Shown here piece by piece: positions 7,447-17,286 of a DNA stretch of 64,000 nt. Source of the stretch: Pseudomonas fluorescens (lineage in GTDB: Bacteria > Pseudomonadota > Gammaproteobacteria > Pseudomonadales > Pseudomonadaceae); the NCBI RefSeq assembly GCF_000967965.1, contig NZ_LACC01000019.1, positions 1 to 64,000 of the forward strand, written 5' to 3'. How positions within the stretch are numbered: the first letter of the stretch is position 1; each line of letters opens with the position of its first letter. The notes beneath the pieces were generated by a model. It was given only the letters and a program-made list of their open reading frames with translations. It did no database searches and was not told the origin of the DNA. Position numbers and translations under genes: made by a program.

Positions 7447-9909
7447 TCAGGCCGGCAGCGGGCGGGTTTCTGGCGAAGTGCTGGCGGCGGGCGCGCTCGG
7501 CATGCGAGTCAGGCGCAGCGCGTTCAACACCACGGTCAACGAACTGATCGACATGCCCACCGCCGCCCAGACCGGCGTGATCCAGCCGAGGGCGGCGAAG
7601 GGCAACATGAGGCCATTGTACAACCCGGCCCACAGAAGGTTCTCGATAATGACCCGGCGGGTGCGCCGCGCCAGGCTGAAGGCTTGCACCAGCGCGTCGA
7701 GGCGGTTGGAAAGCAGCACGGCATCGGCACTGGTTTTCGCAAGGTCGGTGGCCGAGCCCATGGCGACGCTGATATCCGCAGCCGCCAGCACTGGCACGTC
7801 ATTTACCCCGTCCCCCAGCATCAACACCTTGCGACCTTCTTTGTGCAGTTGCTGCAGGACCTGCAGCTTATCGTCCGGACGCAAACCGCCACGGGCTTCA
7901 TCGATACCCAGTTCCGCCGCCACGCTGGCGACCATTGGCGAGCTGTCGCCGGACAACAGCAGCGTGCGCCAGCCTCGCGCCTTGCACGTGGCCAACAGCG
8001 CGGGCGCGTCGGCCCGCAAGCGATCGTCGAGGACAAGCCAGGCCAGCGGTCCCTGGTTGTCGCCAAGCAGCAGCCATTGGCCGGCTTCCTCAGGCATCGA
8101 CGGCACCATGGCGCCGCTGAGTTCGCAGACGAAATTCGGTTGGCCGATGCGCAGGCGGCGCCCGTCAACCAGCCCCTCCAGGCCAAGGCCCGGTGTGCTG
8201 TGGACTTCTTCGGCAGCCATCGGTGCACGACCGAAAGCGCGGGCGATCGGATGTTCGGAGCGGTTTTCCAGGGCTGCGGCGAGGCCCAGGCATTGATCGC
8301 TGTCGAGTGCGCCGAGGGGGCGGATCGAACGCAGCGCCAGGCGACCTTCGGTGAGGGTGCCGGTCTTGTCGAAAATCACTGTGTCGATCTGGTTCAGGCC
8401 TTCCAGCACATGGCCACGCGTCAACAGCAGGCCCAGTTTGTGCAATGTGCCGGTGGCGGCGGTGAGGGCGGTCGGTGTGGCCAGCGACAACGCGCAAGGG
8501 CAAGTCGCTACCAGCATCGCCAACACAATCCAGAATGCTCGCGATGAGTCCAGTTCCCACCACAGCAGGCCAATGACCGCAGCCGCAATCAACGACAACA
8601 GCAGGAACCATTGCGCGGCGCGGTCGGCGATTTCCGCCAGGCGCGGTTTTTCGGCCTGGGCACGATCGAGCAGGCGAACGATGGCCGAGAGGCGAGTGTC
8701 CTGGCCCAGGGCCTGAACCTCGACGGTCAGTGCGCCTTCGACGTTCATTGTGCCGGCGGTGACCGCGTCGCCGAGGGTGCGGGGTTGTGGCAGGTATTCA
8801 CCGGTCAGCAGGGACTCGTCGACACTCGACTGGCCGTCGAGGATCTTGCCGTCAGCCGGGAGAATGGCGCCCGGATGAACCAGCACCTGATCGCCGACAC
8901 GCAGTTCACTGAGCAGAATGCGTTCGCTCTGGCCGTCGGCTGTCAATCGCAGGCACGAGGCGGGCAACAGATTCACCAGCTGCGCGGTGGCGGCGGCGGT
9001 GCGCTCCCGGGCGCGACGTTCCAGATAACGCCCGGCGAGCAGGAACAGGGCAAACATGCCAACGGCATCGAAATACAGTTCTCCGACCCCGGTGATCGAC
9101 GTCCAGATCCCGGCGATGTAAGCGCTACCGATGGCCAGCGACACCGAAACGTCCATGGTCAGGTGGCGGGTGCGCAGATCGCGCATGGCGCCTTTGAAGA
9201 ACGGCGCGCAGCTGTAGAACACAATCGGAGTGGTGAGGAACAGCGCGACCCAGCGCAGGATGGTGTGCAGTTCGGGGCTGAGGTCGATGTTGAATTCAGG
9301 CCAGGTGGCCATGGTTGCCATCATCGCCTGGAACCACAGCAAACCGGCCACGCCGAGCTGGCGCAGGGCCAGGCGGTTTTCGCTGGCCAGTTGTTCGCTG
9401 GCCCGGTCGGCCTGATACGGGTGTGCGGCGTAACCGATGTGACGCAGCTCGCTGAGGACCTGGCTCAGCGGCAATTGCCCATCGGCCCAGCGTACGTGCA
9501 GGCGATGGTTGGACAGGTTCAGGCGCGCTTCGGCCACGGCCGGCAAGGTGCGCAGGTGTTTTTCGATCAGCCAGCCGCAGGCGGCGCAGCTGATGCCTTC
9601 CATCAATAGTGTGGTTTCGGCGAGTTCGCCGTCGTGGCGAACGAAGGGTTGCTGCACATCGGCACGGTCGTACAGCGCCAGTTCATCCACCAGTTGCACC
9701 GGCAGCGCTTCGGGGTTGGCCGAGGCTTCGCTACGGTGCTGGTAATAGCATTCCAGGCCACCGGCGACAATGGCCTCGGCCACGGCCTGGCACCCCGGGC
9801 AGCAGAACTCGCGGGGTTGCCCCAGGACTGCAGCGGTGAAGCGGCTGCCGGCGGGGACGGGCAGGGCGCAGTGGTAGCAGGGGAGTGGGGTGGTCATTTC
9901 TGTAGCCAT
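7447..9909 (-). CDS. ccoI: Copper-translocating P-type ATPase of cbb3 assembly (CcoI/FixI)
   Basis: An 820-aa P1B-type ATPase exporting Cu(I) to the periplasm for CuB insertion into cbb3 oxidase. An N-terminal cysteine-rich module (CYHCALP and EFCCPGCQ, about residues 16-41) precedes a heavy-metal-associated domain with GISCAACGWLIEK. Membrane helices flank the TGE loop (LTGEYLPQP), the CPC copper site (TCPCALSLATPTAL), the phosphorylation loop DKTGTLTEG, and the hinge GDGVNDVPVLAAADIS. ATG 9909 has AAAGG five bases upstream; ATG 9897 is an alternative. A REPIN separates it from ccoH. Confidence 0.95.
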   Translation of the reverse strand: MATEMTTPLPCYHCALPVPAGSRFTAAVLGQPREFCCPGCQAVAEAIVAGGLECYYQHRSEASANPEALPVQLVDELALYDRADVQQPFVRHDGELAETTLLMEGISCAACGWLIEKHLRTLPAVAEARLNLSNHRLHVRWADGQLPLSQVLSELRHIGYAAHPYQADRASEQLASENRLALRQLGVAGLLWFQAMMATMATWPEFNIDLSPELHTILRWVALFLTTPIVFYSCAPFFKGAMRDLRTRHLTMDVSVSLAIGSAYIAGIWTSITGVGELYFDAVGMFALFLLAGRYLERRARERTAAATAQLVNLLPASCLRLTADGQSERILLSELRVGDQVLVHPGAILPADGKILDGQSSVDESLLTGEYLPQPRTLGDAVTAGTMNVEGALTVEVQALGQDTRLSAIVRLLDRAQAEKPRLAEIADRAAQWFLLLSLIAAAVIGLLWWELDSSRAFWIVLAMLVATCPCALSLATPTALTAATGTLHKLGLLLTRGHVLEGLNQIDTVIFDKTGTLTEGRLALRSIRPLGALDSDQCLGLAAALENRSEHPIARAFGRAPMAAEEVHSTPGLGLEGLVDGRRLRIGQPNFVCELSGAMVPSMPEEAGQWLLLGDNQGPLAWLVLDDRLRADAPALLATCKARGWRTLLLSGDSSPMVASVAAELGIDEARGGLRPDDKLQVLQQLHKEGRKVLMLGDGVNDVPVLAAADISVAMGSATDLAKTSADAVLLSNRLDALVQAFSLARRTRRVIIENLLWAGLYNGLMLPFAALGWITPVWAAVGMSISSLTVVLNALRLTRMPSAPAASTSPETRPLPA

Positions 9910-9916
9910 GAAAGCC

Positions 9917-10065
9917 TTTGTGGCGAGGGAGCTTGTCGGATCGCCGCATCGTCCCGCTCGGCTGCGAAGCAGTCGTAGTGCTGCGGACTCGCTGTACCTG
10001 AAGGAACTGAGTTGCAGATTTTAGGGGTGCTGCGCACCCCAGCGGGAGCAAGCTCCCTCGCCACA
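9917..10065. repeat. REPIN-like element between ccoH and ccoI
   Basis: Left arm TTTGTGGCGAGGGAGCTTGT (9917-9936) and right arm AGCGGGAGCAAGCTCCCTCG... (10041-10065) in inverted orientation, inside the otherwise tight ccoGHIS operon. Confidence 0.82.
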
Positions 10066-10078
10066 TTCGATGGCATTT

Positions 10079-10618
10079 TTATTTCTTCAGGTCTTCGGCA
10101 CCTTGCAGCGGTTCGTCACCCAGCAGCAGGTCTTTGTCATGGCTGACCATTTCTTCTTCGAACATGCGCCAGATGTGCTCGTCCTGAGTGCCGAGCAACT
10201 CGACAAAACGCCGGCCTTCGACCTTGTCGCTCAACTGGCCGATGTAGCGGCCCTGTTCGGTTTCGCTGCGGGTCAGGGTGATCTTGCGATCCTTTTCCGG
10301 TTGGGTCGGCGAGATCAGGTTCAGCTCCAGGGTCCCGGGCTGGCTGTCGCCGCTCAGGCGCAGGTCAACCTCGCCGGTCATGCCATCGAGATGAACGCTG
10401 GCGCGCATTTTCAGGGTCTGGGCCAGCAGCTCACGGTCGAGGGAGCGGTTGATGCCTTTGCCGGCCTCGTAGTAGTTGTCGTTGACCAGGTTGTCCGGGT
10501 TCTTCACCGCGATGGTCACCATGGACAAGGTCAGGGTCACCGAGCAGGCCAGGATCCCGATGATGATCCACGGCCAGAGGTGCTTGTACCAGGGACTAGC
10601 GGCAGTTGCTGCGGGCAT
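10079..10618 (-). CDS. ccoH: FixH/CcoH family cbb3 assembly protein
   Basis: A 179-aa inner-membrane protein with one N-terminal span (WPWIIIGILACSVTLTLSMV, about residues 15-34) and a large periplasmic domain beginning VKNPDNLVNDNYYEAGKGIN, which is the FixH signature. It stabilises late assembly intermediates of cbb3 oxidase in other bacteria. The frame opens with TTG at 10633 inside ccoG; ATG 10618 follows GAGAGA and is preferred. It starts 11 bp after ccoG. Confidence 0.92.
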   Translation of the reverse strand: MPAATAASPWYKHLWPWIIIGILACSVTLTLSMVTIAVKNPDNLVNDNYYEAGKGINRSLDRELLAQTLKMRASVHLDGMTGEVDLRLSGDSQPGTLELNLISPTQPEKDRKITLTRSETEQGRYIGQLSDKVEGRRFVELLGTQDEHIWRMFEEEMVSHDKDLLLGDEPLQGAEDLKK

Positions 10619-10629
10619 GTTCAGTTCTC

Positions 10630-12045
<1,416 letters not shown>

Positions 12046-12212
12046 CATTGCATCCCACGGCAGTGGAAAAATGCCTCGGTCAGTACGTGCCGACCGCGGT
12101 CAAAAAGGGGTGTTGCAGTGGCGCAATGATACGCCTGTCGCTCTAGCCTGCGGGTGCGACCTTTGGTCGCGTTGGGAGAAATCCGCGGATGGTGTAGCGA
12201 ATGTAACAAAAC

Positions 12213-12226
12213 ATGATGCAGGTCAA
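12213..12226 (-). promoter_or_regulatory. Candidate Anr box of ccoG
   Basis: On the minus strand TTGACCTGCATCAT matches 8 of 10 specified bases of TTGAT-N4-ATCAA. It lies about 170 bp upstream of ccoG. No clear -10 at the class II distance was recognised. Confidence 0.55.
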
Positions 12227-12263
12227 TTGACACCCGCAGTATAGCTGCCCGGTCGTGGGGCAT

Positions 12264-12292
12264 CGACGCCATCAGGTCATCCGATGGCGTCG
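12264..12292. repeat. Inverted repeat / hairpin after the phosphoesterase-like gene
   Basis: CGACGCCATC (12264-12273) pairs exactly with GATGGCGTCG (12283-12292). No T-tract follows on either strand, so it may be a Rho-assisted or mRNA-stabilising hairpin rather than a classical terminator. Confidence 0.6.
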
Positions 12293-12299
12293 CGGCGGT

Positions 12300-13298
12300 T
12301 TATTTGACCGGGACGGTATGGCTGGCAACAGGATTGCGCCAGTCATTGCCGGCGATGACGTTGACGGTGAGGGACTTTCTGTCGGGAGAAAAACTGGCCG
12401 ACAACCAGCTTTGCCGAGTGGCCGAACCACTCATGAACAGTGGCGTATCACCATAGACGTAGTTGCTGGTCGGGTACTTTCCGTTCTGTTTGTTTGCATC
12501 GGCGGAAAATACGGCGGTCACGCGATAGTCCTCGAGCATCCGGGAGAACCGCATGATTTCGCGCTCCTGAACCGGCCAGCCGAACGGCTGGTGCAAGTTC
12601 AGCAGAATGATTTTGCCCTGGGCTCGAGCACGTTGCAGGTCTCGCTCCAGCCAGTCCAGCGAAGCGGTGATTTCGTAGGCGGTCGTATTGAAAAGCGAGT
12701 GAGTGGAAAAGTTGACGGAGTAGGTTGGTTCGTTGTGCAGCTGGACCAGGTGAACATCGCCATAGTCCCTGGAATACGCCAGGCTGCCGTACCAGGTTTT
12801 CGTGAAAACAGAAGCCCTGGCGGCGAGGTCCAGGGTGGCGACTTTACCCCAGTAGCGATTCTTCAGGTCGTCGACGCTCCCGGCAGCGCAGTCGGGGCAA
12901 CCTGCGACATTGAAGTCGTAGTCGTGATTGCCCAAGCCAAAGTCGTAAAGTTTGTTGAGTTTGTCCTGCAATACCGAATGAACGTAGGCGCGTTCTCTGG
13001 GACGCCCGGAAGCGGTCAGGTTACCGTTGATCATCACCGGGATGGCGGCAGCCCCTCCGAGTTGGTTCCTGAAGTCGGCAATGCTGCTGTATTGGGCGTT
13101 GATCAGCCACTTTGATCGCGCTTCCTTGTCGGCTGCGGACTCGTGTTCCTTGTTATCGGATTTTTCACTGGAGGGGTACTTCGGTTCCGAGGCAAACACC
13201 AGGTGTTGCGGCTGGGATTGGCTGGCCATCGAATGCATGACGGGGGCACAGGTCAATATCAGCAGGGAGAGCAGTTTGCAGCTGTTTGAAATTATCAT
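12300..13298 (-). CDS. Secreted metallophosphoesterase-like protein, probable pseudoenzyme
   Basis: A 332-aa protein with a signal peptide (about residues 1-25, hydrophobic LLSLLILTCAP). It retains calcineurin-fold landmarks: GLGNHDYD (Asn124, His125, Asp126), a paired-cysteine insert CPDC, and LLNLHQPFGW (His236). Other metal-ligand positions look lost. The DxH-type motif reads ASEPKYP (Glu38, Lys40), the GD motif reads INGNLT (Asn93), and the GHxH motif reads SADA (265-268). Such a protein is probably periplasmic or secreted and non-catalytic; this is inference from motif comparison by eye. It lies between ccoG and ccoP1, where no such gene is expected, beside AT-rich DNA. The frame extends to 13391; ATG 13298 gives the signal peptide. 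Confidence 0.8.
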   Translation of the reverse strand: MIISNSCKLLSLLILTCAPVMHSMASQSQPQHLVFASEPKYPSSEKSDNKEHESAADKEARSKWLINAQYSSIADFRNQLGGAAAIPVMINGNLTASGRPRERAYVHSVLQDKLNKLYDFGLGNHDYDFNVAGCPDCAAGSVDDLKNRYWGKVATLDLAARASVFTKTWYGSLAYSRDYGDVHLVQLHNEPTYSVNFSTHSLFNTTAYEITASLDWLERDLQRARAQGKIILLNLHQPFGWPVQEREIMRFSRMLEDYRVTAVFSADANKQNGKYPTSNYVYGDTPLFMSGSATRQSWLSASFSPDRKSLTVNVIAGNDWRNPVASHTVPVK

Positions 13299-13480
13299 GG
13301 AAGTCCATTTCCGTTTTATTGATGTTGTTTGTCTTGCGGTGCAGGGATTGTCGAAATAGATGAATTTATGCGGCGGTTTTTTCTGAAGCAATCAGGTGTC
13401 GAGGCTTTGTTGATAAGGCATGTTTCCGCGATTGACTGGAAATTTGCTCTATTGGTTTTGTTGTTTGGCATCAATAACAA

Positions 13481-13518
13481 AACGGCCCCGCCAATTCACA
13501 TTGGCGGGGCCGTATTTT
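13481..13518 (-). terminator. Rho-independent terminator of cco operon 1
   Basis: ACGGCCCCGCCAA (13482-13494) pairs exactly with TTGGCGGGGCCGT (13501-13513); on the minus strand it is followed by TTTTGTTATTG. Confidence 0.92.
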
Positions 13519-13537
13519 GTAGCTTCAAGCGTTTGCC

Positions 13538-14515
13538 TTACTCGGCGTCCGCTGCCTTCTCGCCGTGAGACAGGCTGTAGACGTAAGCGGCCAGCAGGTG
13601 AACCTTGTCGTTACCTTGCAGCTGCTCTTGCGCAGGCATCTGGCCCTGACGGCCATAACGGATGGTCTGCTGCAGTTGAGCGAAGCTCGAACCGTAGATG
13701 AACGCTGCCGGGTGAGTCAGGTTAGGTGCGCCCATCGCTGGGGTGCCTTTGCCTTCCGGACCGTGGCACGCCACGCAGTTGGTAGCGAACAGTTTCTGCC
13801 CGGCAACCGGGTCGGCCTTGGTGCCTTCCGGCAGCTTGCGGCCATCGAGGTTGGTCAGGACAAACGCGGCCACGTCGGCCACGCCTTGCTCGCCAATCAC
13901 GTCAGCCCACGCAGGCATCACCGCATGACGGCCGCCCATGATGGTGGTCTTGATGGTTTGCGGCTCGCCGCCCCAGCGCCAGTCGGCGTCGGTCAGGTTC
14001 GGGAAGCCATAGGCGCCCTTGGCGTCGGAACCGTGGCAAACCGAGCAGTTGGAGGCGAACAGGCGGCCACCCATCTTCAGGGCTTGCGGGTCCTTGGCCA
14101 CTTCTTCGATTGGCATGGCCGCGAACTTGGCGAAGATCGGACCGAACTTGGCGTCCGACTTGGCCATTTCCTTTTCCCACTCGTGAACGCCGGTCCAGCC
14201 GGTCTGGCCGTTGGCGAACGGGGTCTGCTTCTCGTTGTCGAGGTAGCCGTAACCCGGCAGCAGGCCTTTCCAGTTACCCAGGCCCGGATACAGCGCCAGG
14301 TAGCCCAGTGCGAAGATGATGGTGCCCACGAACAGCATGAACCACCATTTCGGCAGCGGGTTGTCGTACTCCTCGATGCCATCGAAGGAGTGCCCGACGG
14401 TCTCGTCTGTCTGTTCGCTGCGCTGGCCCTTGCGGGTCGACAGCAGCAGCCAGGTCAGGGCGAAGATCGTACCGAGACTGAGGACTGTGACGTACAGACT
14501 CCAGAATGTAGTCAT
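13538..14515 (-). CDS. ccoP1: cbb3 oxidase subunit III, diheme cytochrome c (copy 1)
   Basis: A 325-aa membrane-anchored diheme cytochrome c passing electrons to CcoO/CcoN. It has two N-terminal membrane segments, then heme sites CSVCH (ASNCSVCHGSDAKG, about residue 158) and CVACH (ATNCVACHGPEGKG, about 247), each with downstream Met ligand regions (GRHAVMPAW; GRQGQMPAQ). The ATG overlaps the ccoQ1 stop by 4 nt (14512-14515). It ends the proximal operon ccoN1-O1-Q1-P1; by PAO1 gene order as I recall it, the set nearest ccoG is copy 1. Confidence 0.95.
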   Translation of the reverse strand: MTTFWSLYVTVLSLGTIFALTWLLLSTRKGQRSEQTDETVGHSFDGIEEYDNPLPKWWFMLFVGTIIFALGYLALYPGLGNWKGLLPGYGYLDNEKQTPFANGQTGWTGVHEWEKEMAKSDAKFGPIFAKFAAMPIEEVAKDPQALKMGGRLFASNCSVCHGSDAKGAYGFPNLTDADWRWGGEPQTIKTTIMGGRHAVMPAWADVIGEQGVADVAAFVLTNLDGRKLPEGTKADPVAGQKLFATNCVACHGPEGKGTPAMGAPNLTHPAAFIYGSSFAQLQQTIRYGRQGQMPAQEQLQGNDKVHLLAAYVYSLSHGEKAADAE

Positions 14516-14697
14516 TCTTTGTTACTCCTAGAAGCTTGCTCGACGTGCTTGATGGCTTCGGGATCATCCGCGAAAGGCAGCAAGGTCGCGTCTTCAAACT
14601 CCGACTTGCGCTTGGGGCTGAACACCCACAGTGCCAGTCCGATGAAGGCCACCATCACGACAACGGTGCCCAGGCCACGAATCATCCCTATATCCAT
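14512..14697 (-). CDS. ccoQ1: cbb3 oxidase small subunit CcoQ (copy 1)
   Basis: A 61-aa single-span protein, MDIGMIRGLGTVVVMVAFIG, followed by the conserved FSPKRKSEFEDATLLPFADD. CcoQ/FixQ stabilises the oxidase complex and can modulate its signalling role. It starts 5 bp after ccoO1 and overlaps ccoP1 by 4 nt. Confidence 0.94.
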   Translation of the reverse strand: MDIGMIRGLGTVVVMVAFIGLALWVFSPKRKSEFEDATLLPFADDPEAIKHVEQASRSNKE

Positions 14698-14702
14698 CTA
14701 AT

Positions 14703-15311
14703 TCACCGTTTGCTTTTGATGATGGTGCCCAGGCCTTGCAGATAGGCCACCAGCGCGTCCATTTCGGTTTTGCCCTTCACAGCATCCTTGGCGCCGGCGA
14801 TGTCTTCGTCGGTGTAAGGGACGCCGAGCGTGCGCAAGACTTCCATTTTCTTGGCGGTGTCTTTGCCGTCGAGCTTGTTTTCCACGAGGAACGGGTAGGC
14901 CGGCATTTTCGACTCGGGCACTACGTTGCGCGGGTTGTACAGGTGCGCACGCTGCCAGTCATCGGAGTAACGACCGCCGACGCGGGCCAGGTCCGGACCG
15001 GTACGCTTGGAACCCCACAGGAACGGGTGGTCCCAGACGCTTTCACCGGCGACCGAGTAGTGGCCGTAGCGTTCGGTTTCAGCACGGAACGGACGGATCA
15101 TCTGCGAGTGGCAGCCGACACAACCGTTGGCGATATAAACGTCCCGGCCTTCCAGTTCAAGGGCGGTGCGGGGCTTCATGCCCTCGACCGGCTTGTTGGT
15201 GACATCCTGGAAAAACAGCGGAACGATCTGGGTCAGGCCGCCGATGCTGACGGCGATGACCATGAAGAAGGCCAGCAGGCCAATATTCTTCTCGACTGCT
15301 TCATGCTTCAT
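14703..15311 (-). CDS. ccoO1: cbb3 oxidase subunit II, monoheme cytochrome c (copy 1)
   Basis: A 202-aa membrane-anchored cytochrome c. It has an N-terminal membrane anchor (about residues 10-30), heme motif CVGCHSQMIRP (about residue 64) and a late Met ligand region VVPESKMPAYP. Length equals that of the second copy, and the segment around FRAETERYGHYSVAGESVWD is identical between them. Its ATG shares one base with the ccoN1 stop, so translation is coupled. Confidence 0.96.
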   Translation of the reverse strand: MKHEAVEKNIGLLAFFMVIAVSIGGLTQIVPLFFQDVTNKPVEGMKPRTALELEGRDVYIANGCVGCHSQMIRPFRAETERYGHYSVAGESVWDHPFLWGSKRTGPDLARVGGRYSDDWQRAHLYNPRNVVPESKMPAYPFLVENKLDGKDTAKKMEVLRTLGVPYTDEDIAGAKDAVKGKTEMDALVAYLQGLGTIIKSKR

Positions 15312-16753
15312 CAGTGAGCTCCAACTACGGCAATCTGTTCGGCGGCTTTGGCTTCAGCCGGGTTCGAGGCGCGTACGGTACGGAATACGTTGTAGGCCAT
15401 GAACAGCATGCCGGTGGCGAAGAATGCACCGCCCAGGGCGCGGACGATGAAGCCCGGGTGGCTGGCTTGCAGCGCTTCGACGAACGAGTAGGTGAGGGTG
15501 CCGTCATCGTTGATTGCACGCCACATCAGGCCCTGGGTGATGCCGTTGACCCACATCGAAGCGATGTAGAGCACGGTACCGATGGTCGCGAGCCAGAAGT
15601 GGGTGTTGATCAGGCCGGTGCTGTGCATCTGCGCACGACCGAACAGTTTCGGGATCATGTGGTAGATGGCGCCGATCGAGATCATCGCAACCCAGCCCAG
15701 AGCGCCGGCATGTACGTGGCCGATGGTCCAGTCGGTGTAGTGCGACAGCGAGTTGACCGTCTTGATGGCCATCATCGGGCCTTCGAAGGTCGACATGCCG
15801 TAGAACGCCAGGGAAACCACCAGGAAGCGCAGGATCGGGTCGGTACGCAGCTTATGCCAGGCGCCCGACAGGGTCATCATGCCGTTGATCATGCCGCCCC
15901 AGCTTGGCGCCAGCAGGATGATCGACATCGCCATGCCCAGCGATTGTGCCCAGTCCGGCAGTGCGGTGTAGTGCAGGTGGTGCGGGCCGGCCCAGATGTA
16001 CAGGGTGATCAGTGCCCAGAAGTGCACGATCGACAGGCGATAGGAGTAGATCGGACGCTCGGCCTGTTTCGGCACGAAGTAGTACATCATCCCCAGGAAG
16101 CCGGTGGTCAGGAAGAAGCCCACGGCGTTGTGGCCGTACCACCACTGGATCATCGCGTCCGTCGCACCCGAGTAGGCCGAGTAGGACTTGAACAGGCTGA
16201 CCGGCAGCGACATGTGGTTGACGATGTGCAGCATTGCGGTCACGACGATGAACGCGCCGTAGAACCAGTTGCCCACATAGATGTGCTTGGTCTTGCGCTT
16301 GACGATGGTGCCGAAGAACACCAGACCGTAGGTGACCCAGACAATGGCCAGCAGAATAGCCAGGGGCCATTCCAGTTCCGCGTATTCCTTGGTGGTGGTG
16401 AAACCCATCGGCAAGGTAATGATCGCGCCGACGATCACCGCTTGCCATCCCCAGAAGGTAAAGGCGGCGAGGCTGTCGGAAATCAGTCGCGTTTGGCAGG
16501 TTCGCTGCACGACGTAATAAGAAGTGGCAAACAGTGCACATCCACCGAAGGCGAAAATCACCAGGTTGGTGTGCAGCGGGCGCAGGCGTCCAAAGCTCGT
16601 CCATGGCAGACCGAAGTTCAACTCCGGCCAGACCAGTTGCGAGGCAATGAAGACACCGAGCCCCATGCCAAGGATCCCCCAGACCACCGTCATGATGGCG
16701 AACTGGCGGACTACCTTATAGTTATAAGCAGTCGGACTGATTGCTGTGCTCAT
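15311..16753 (-). CDS. ccoN1: cbb3 oxidase catalytic subunit I (copy 1)
   Basis: A 480-aa polytopic heme-copper oxidase subunit holding heme b, heme b3 and CuB. Ligand regions visible include RPLHTNLVIFAFGG, WWYGHNAVGFFLT (CuB His and the cbb3-type helix), YIWAGPHHLHYTALP (CuB His pair) and TDWTIGHVHAGALGW (heme ligands). The frame continues to 16918, but MSTAISPTAYNYK at 16753 matches homologues. First gene of cco operon 1. The upstream box is only a weak Anr match, consistent with a more constitutive oxidase, as reported for copy 1 of P. aeruginosa. Confidence 0.96.
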   Translation of the reverse strand: MSTAISPTAYNYKVVRQFAIMTVVWGILGMGLGVFIASQLVWPELNFGLPWTSFGRLRPLHTNLVIFAFGGCALFATSYYVVQRTCQTRLISDSLAAFTFWGWQAVIVGAIITLPMGFTTTKEYAELEWPLAILLAIVWVTYGLVFFGTIVKRKTKHIYVGNWFYGAFIVVTAMLHIVNHMSLPVSLFKSYSAYSGATDAMIQWWYGHNAVGFFLTTGFLGMMYYFVPKQAERPIYSYRLSIVHFWALITLYIWAGPHHLHYTALPDWAQSLGMAMSIILLAPSWGGMINGMMTLSGAWHKLRTDPILRFLVVSLAFYGMSTFEGPMMAIKTVNSLSHYTDWTIGHVHAGALGWVAMISIGAIYHMIPKLFGRAQMHSTGLINTHFWLATIGTVLYIASMWVNGITQGLMWRAINDDGTLTYSFVEALQASHPGFIVRALGGAFFATGMLFMAYNVFRTVRASNPAEAKAAEQIAVVGAH

Positions 16754-17253
16754 TCTAAGGTTCCACGGTTTGGGTGTTTTATTAGGATTAAAAATCGGCC
16801 GCAAGTATGGAGAAAGCAAGGGGTCATTGCAACGCGCCATGACCTGGGTCAATGCTTTCAAAAGCTGATTCTGCGGCCTTTCCATGCGCCGCGTAAGGAC
16901 AAAATTGCCCGCGGGCAAAACGTCCCGGCGGACTGATCAGGCGAGGGGGTCAGGTCGGATGTAACGAGGTGTGTTCAAACGCAACGTTTGGCTGACCGAA
17001 GGCAATTGGTGCGACAGCCGGTATCTACCAGCCTTTGCGGCCTGTCATCGGGCAGATTCGTCGAACACATCGTTCAGGGTCGACCTGGAACCGGCACCGG
17101 CCAGTCCGCATCGGGGGAAGCTTAGACCCGAATCCGGTGATCCGAAAGAAAGAGTCAAAGAGGGTGCGACAATGCGTCGCAAAGAGGCAGCGGCAAGCTT
17201 CAAGCTGCAAGCTTCAAGAGAAATCCCGTTGCTTGCAGCTCTGGCTTTTGACT
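16754..17253. other. Intergenic region between the two cco operons
   Basis: About 500 bp with no supported gene. It contains the weak Anr-like site at 16839-16852 and the left part of a dispersed palindromic repeat (17190-17286) that runs into the 3' end of ccoP2. No classical terminator with a T-tract was found for cco operon 2; the repeat is the only strong hairpin there. Confidence 0.65.
16839..16852 (-). promoter_or_regulatory. Weak Anr-like site upstream of ccoN1
   Basis: On the minus strand TTGACCCAGGTCAT, 7 of 10 specified bases, a nearly symmetric TTGAC-N4-GTCAT, ending 86 bp from the ccoN1 ATG. Confidence 0.4.
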
Positions 17254-17286
17254 TTACTTGCCGCTTGTAGCTTGAAGCTTGCCGCT
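17190..17286. repeat. Dispersed palindromic repeat, AGCTTCAAGCT family
   Basis: Left part from 17190 (AGCGGCAAGCTTCAAGCTGC...) and right part 17257-17286 (...TAGCTTGAAGCTTGCCGCT) are inverted. A related copy is at 34511-34540. The element overlaps the last codons and stop of ccoP2. Confidence 0.8.

Noticed and set aside
15314..16936. 540-codon frame antisense to ccoN1, and a similar one opposite ccoN2
   Set aside because: The frames mirror each other only because the two ccoN genes are similar; no independent coding signal.
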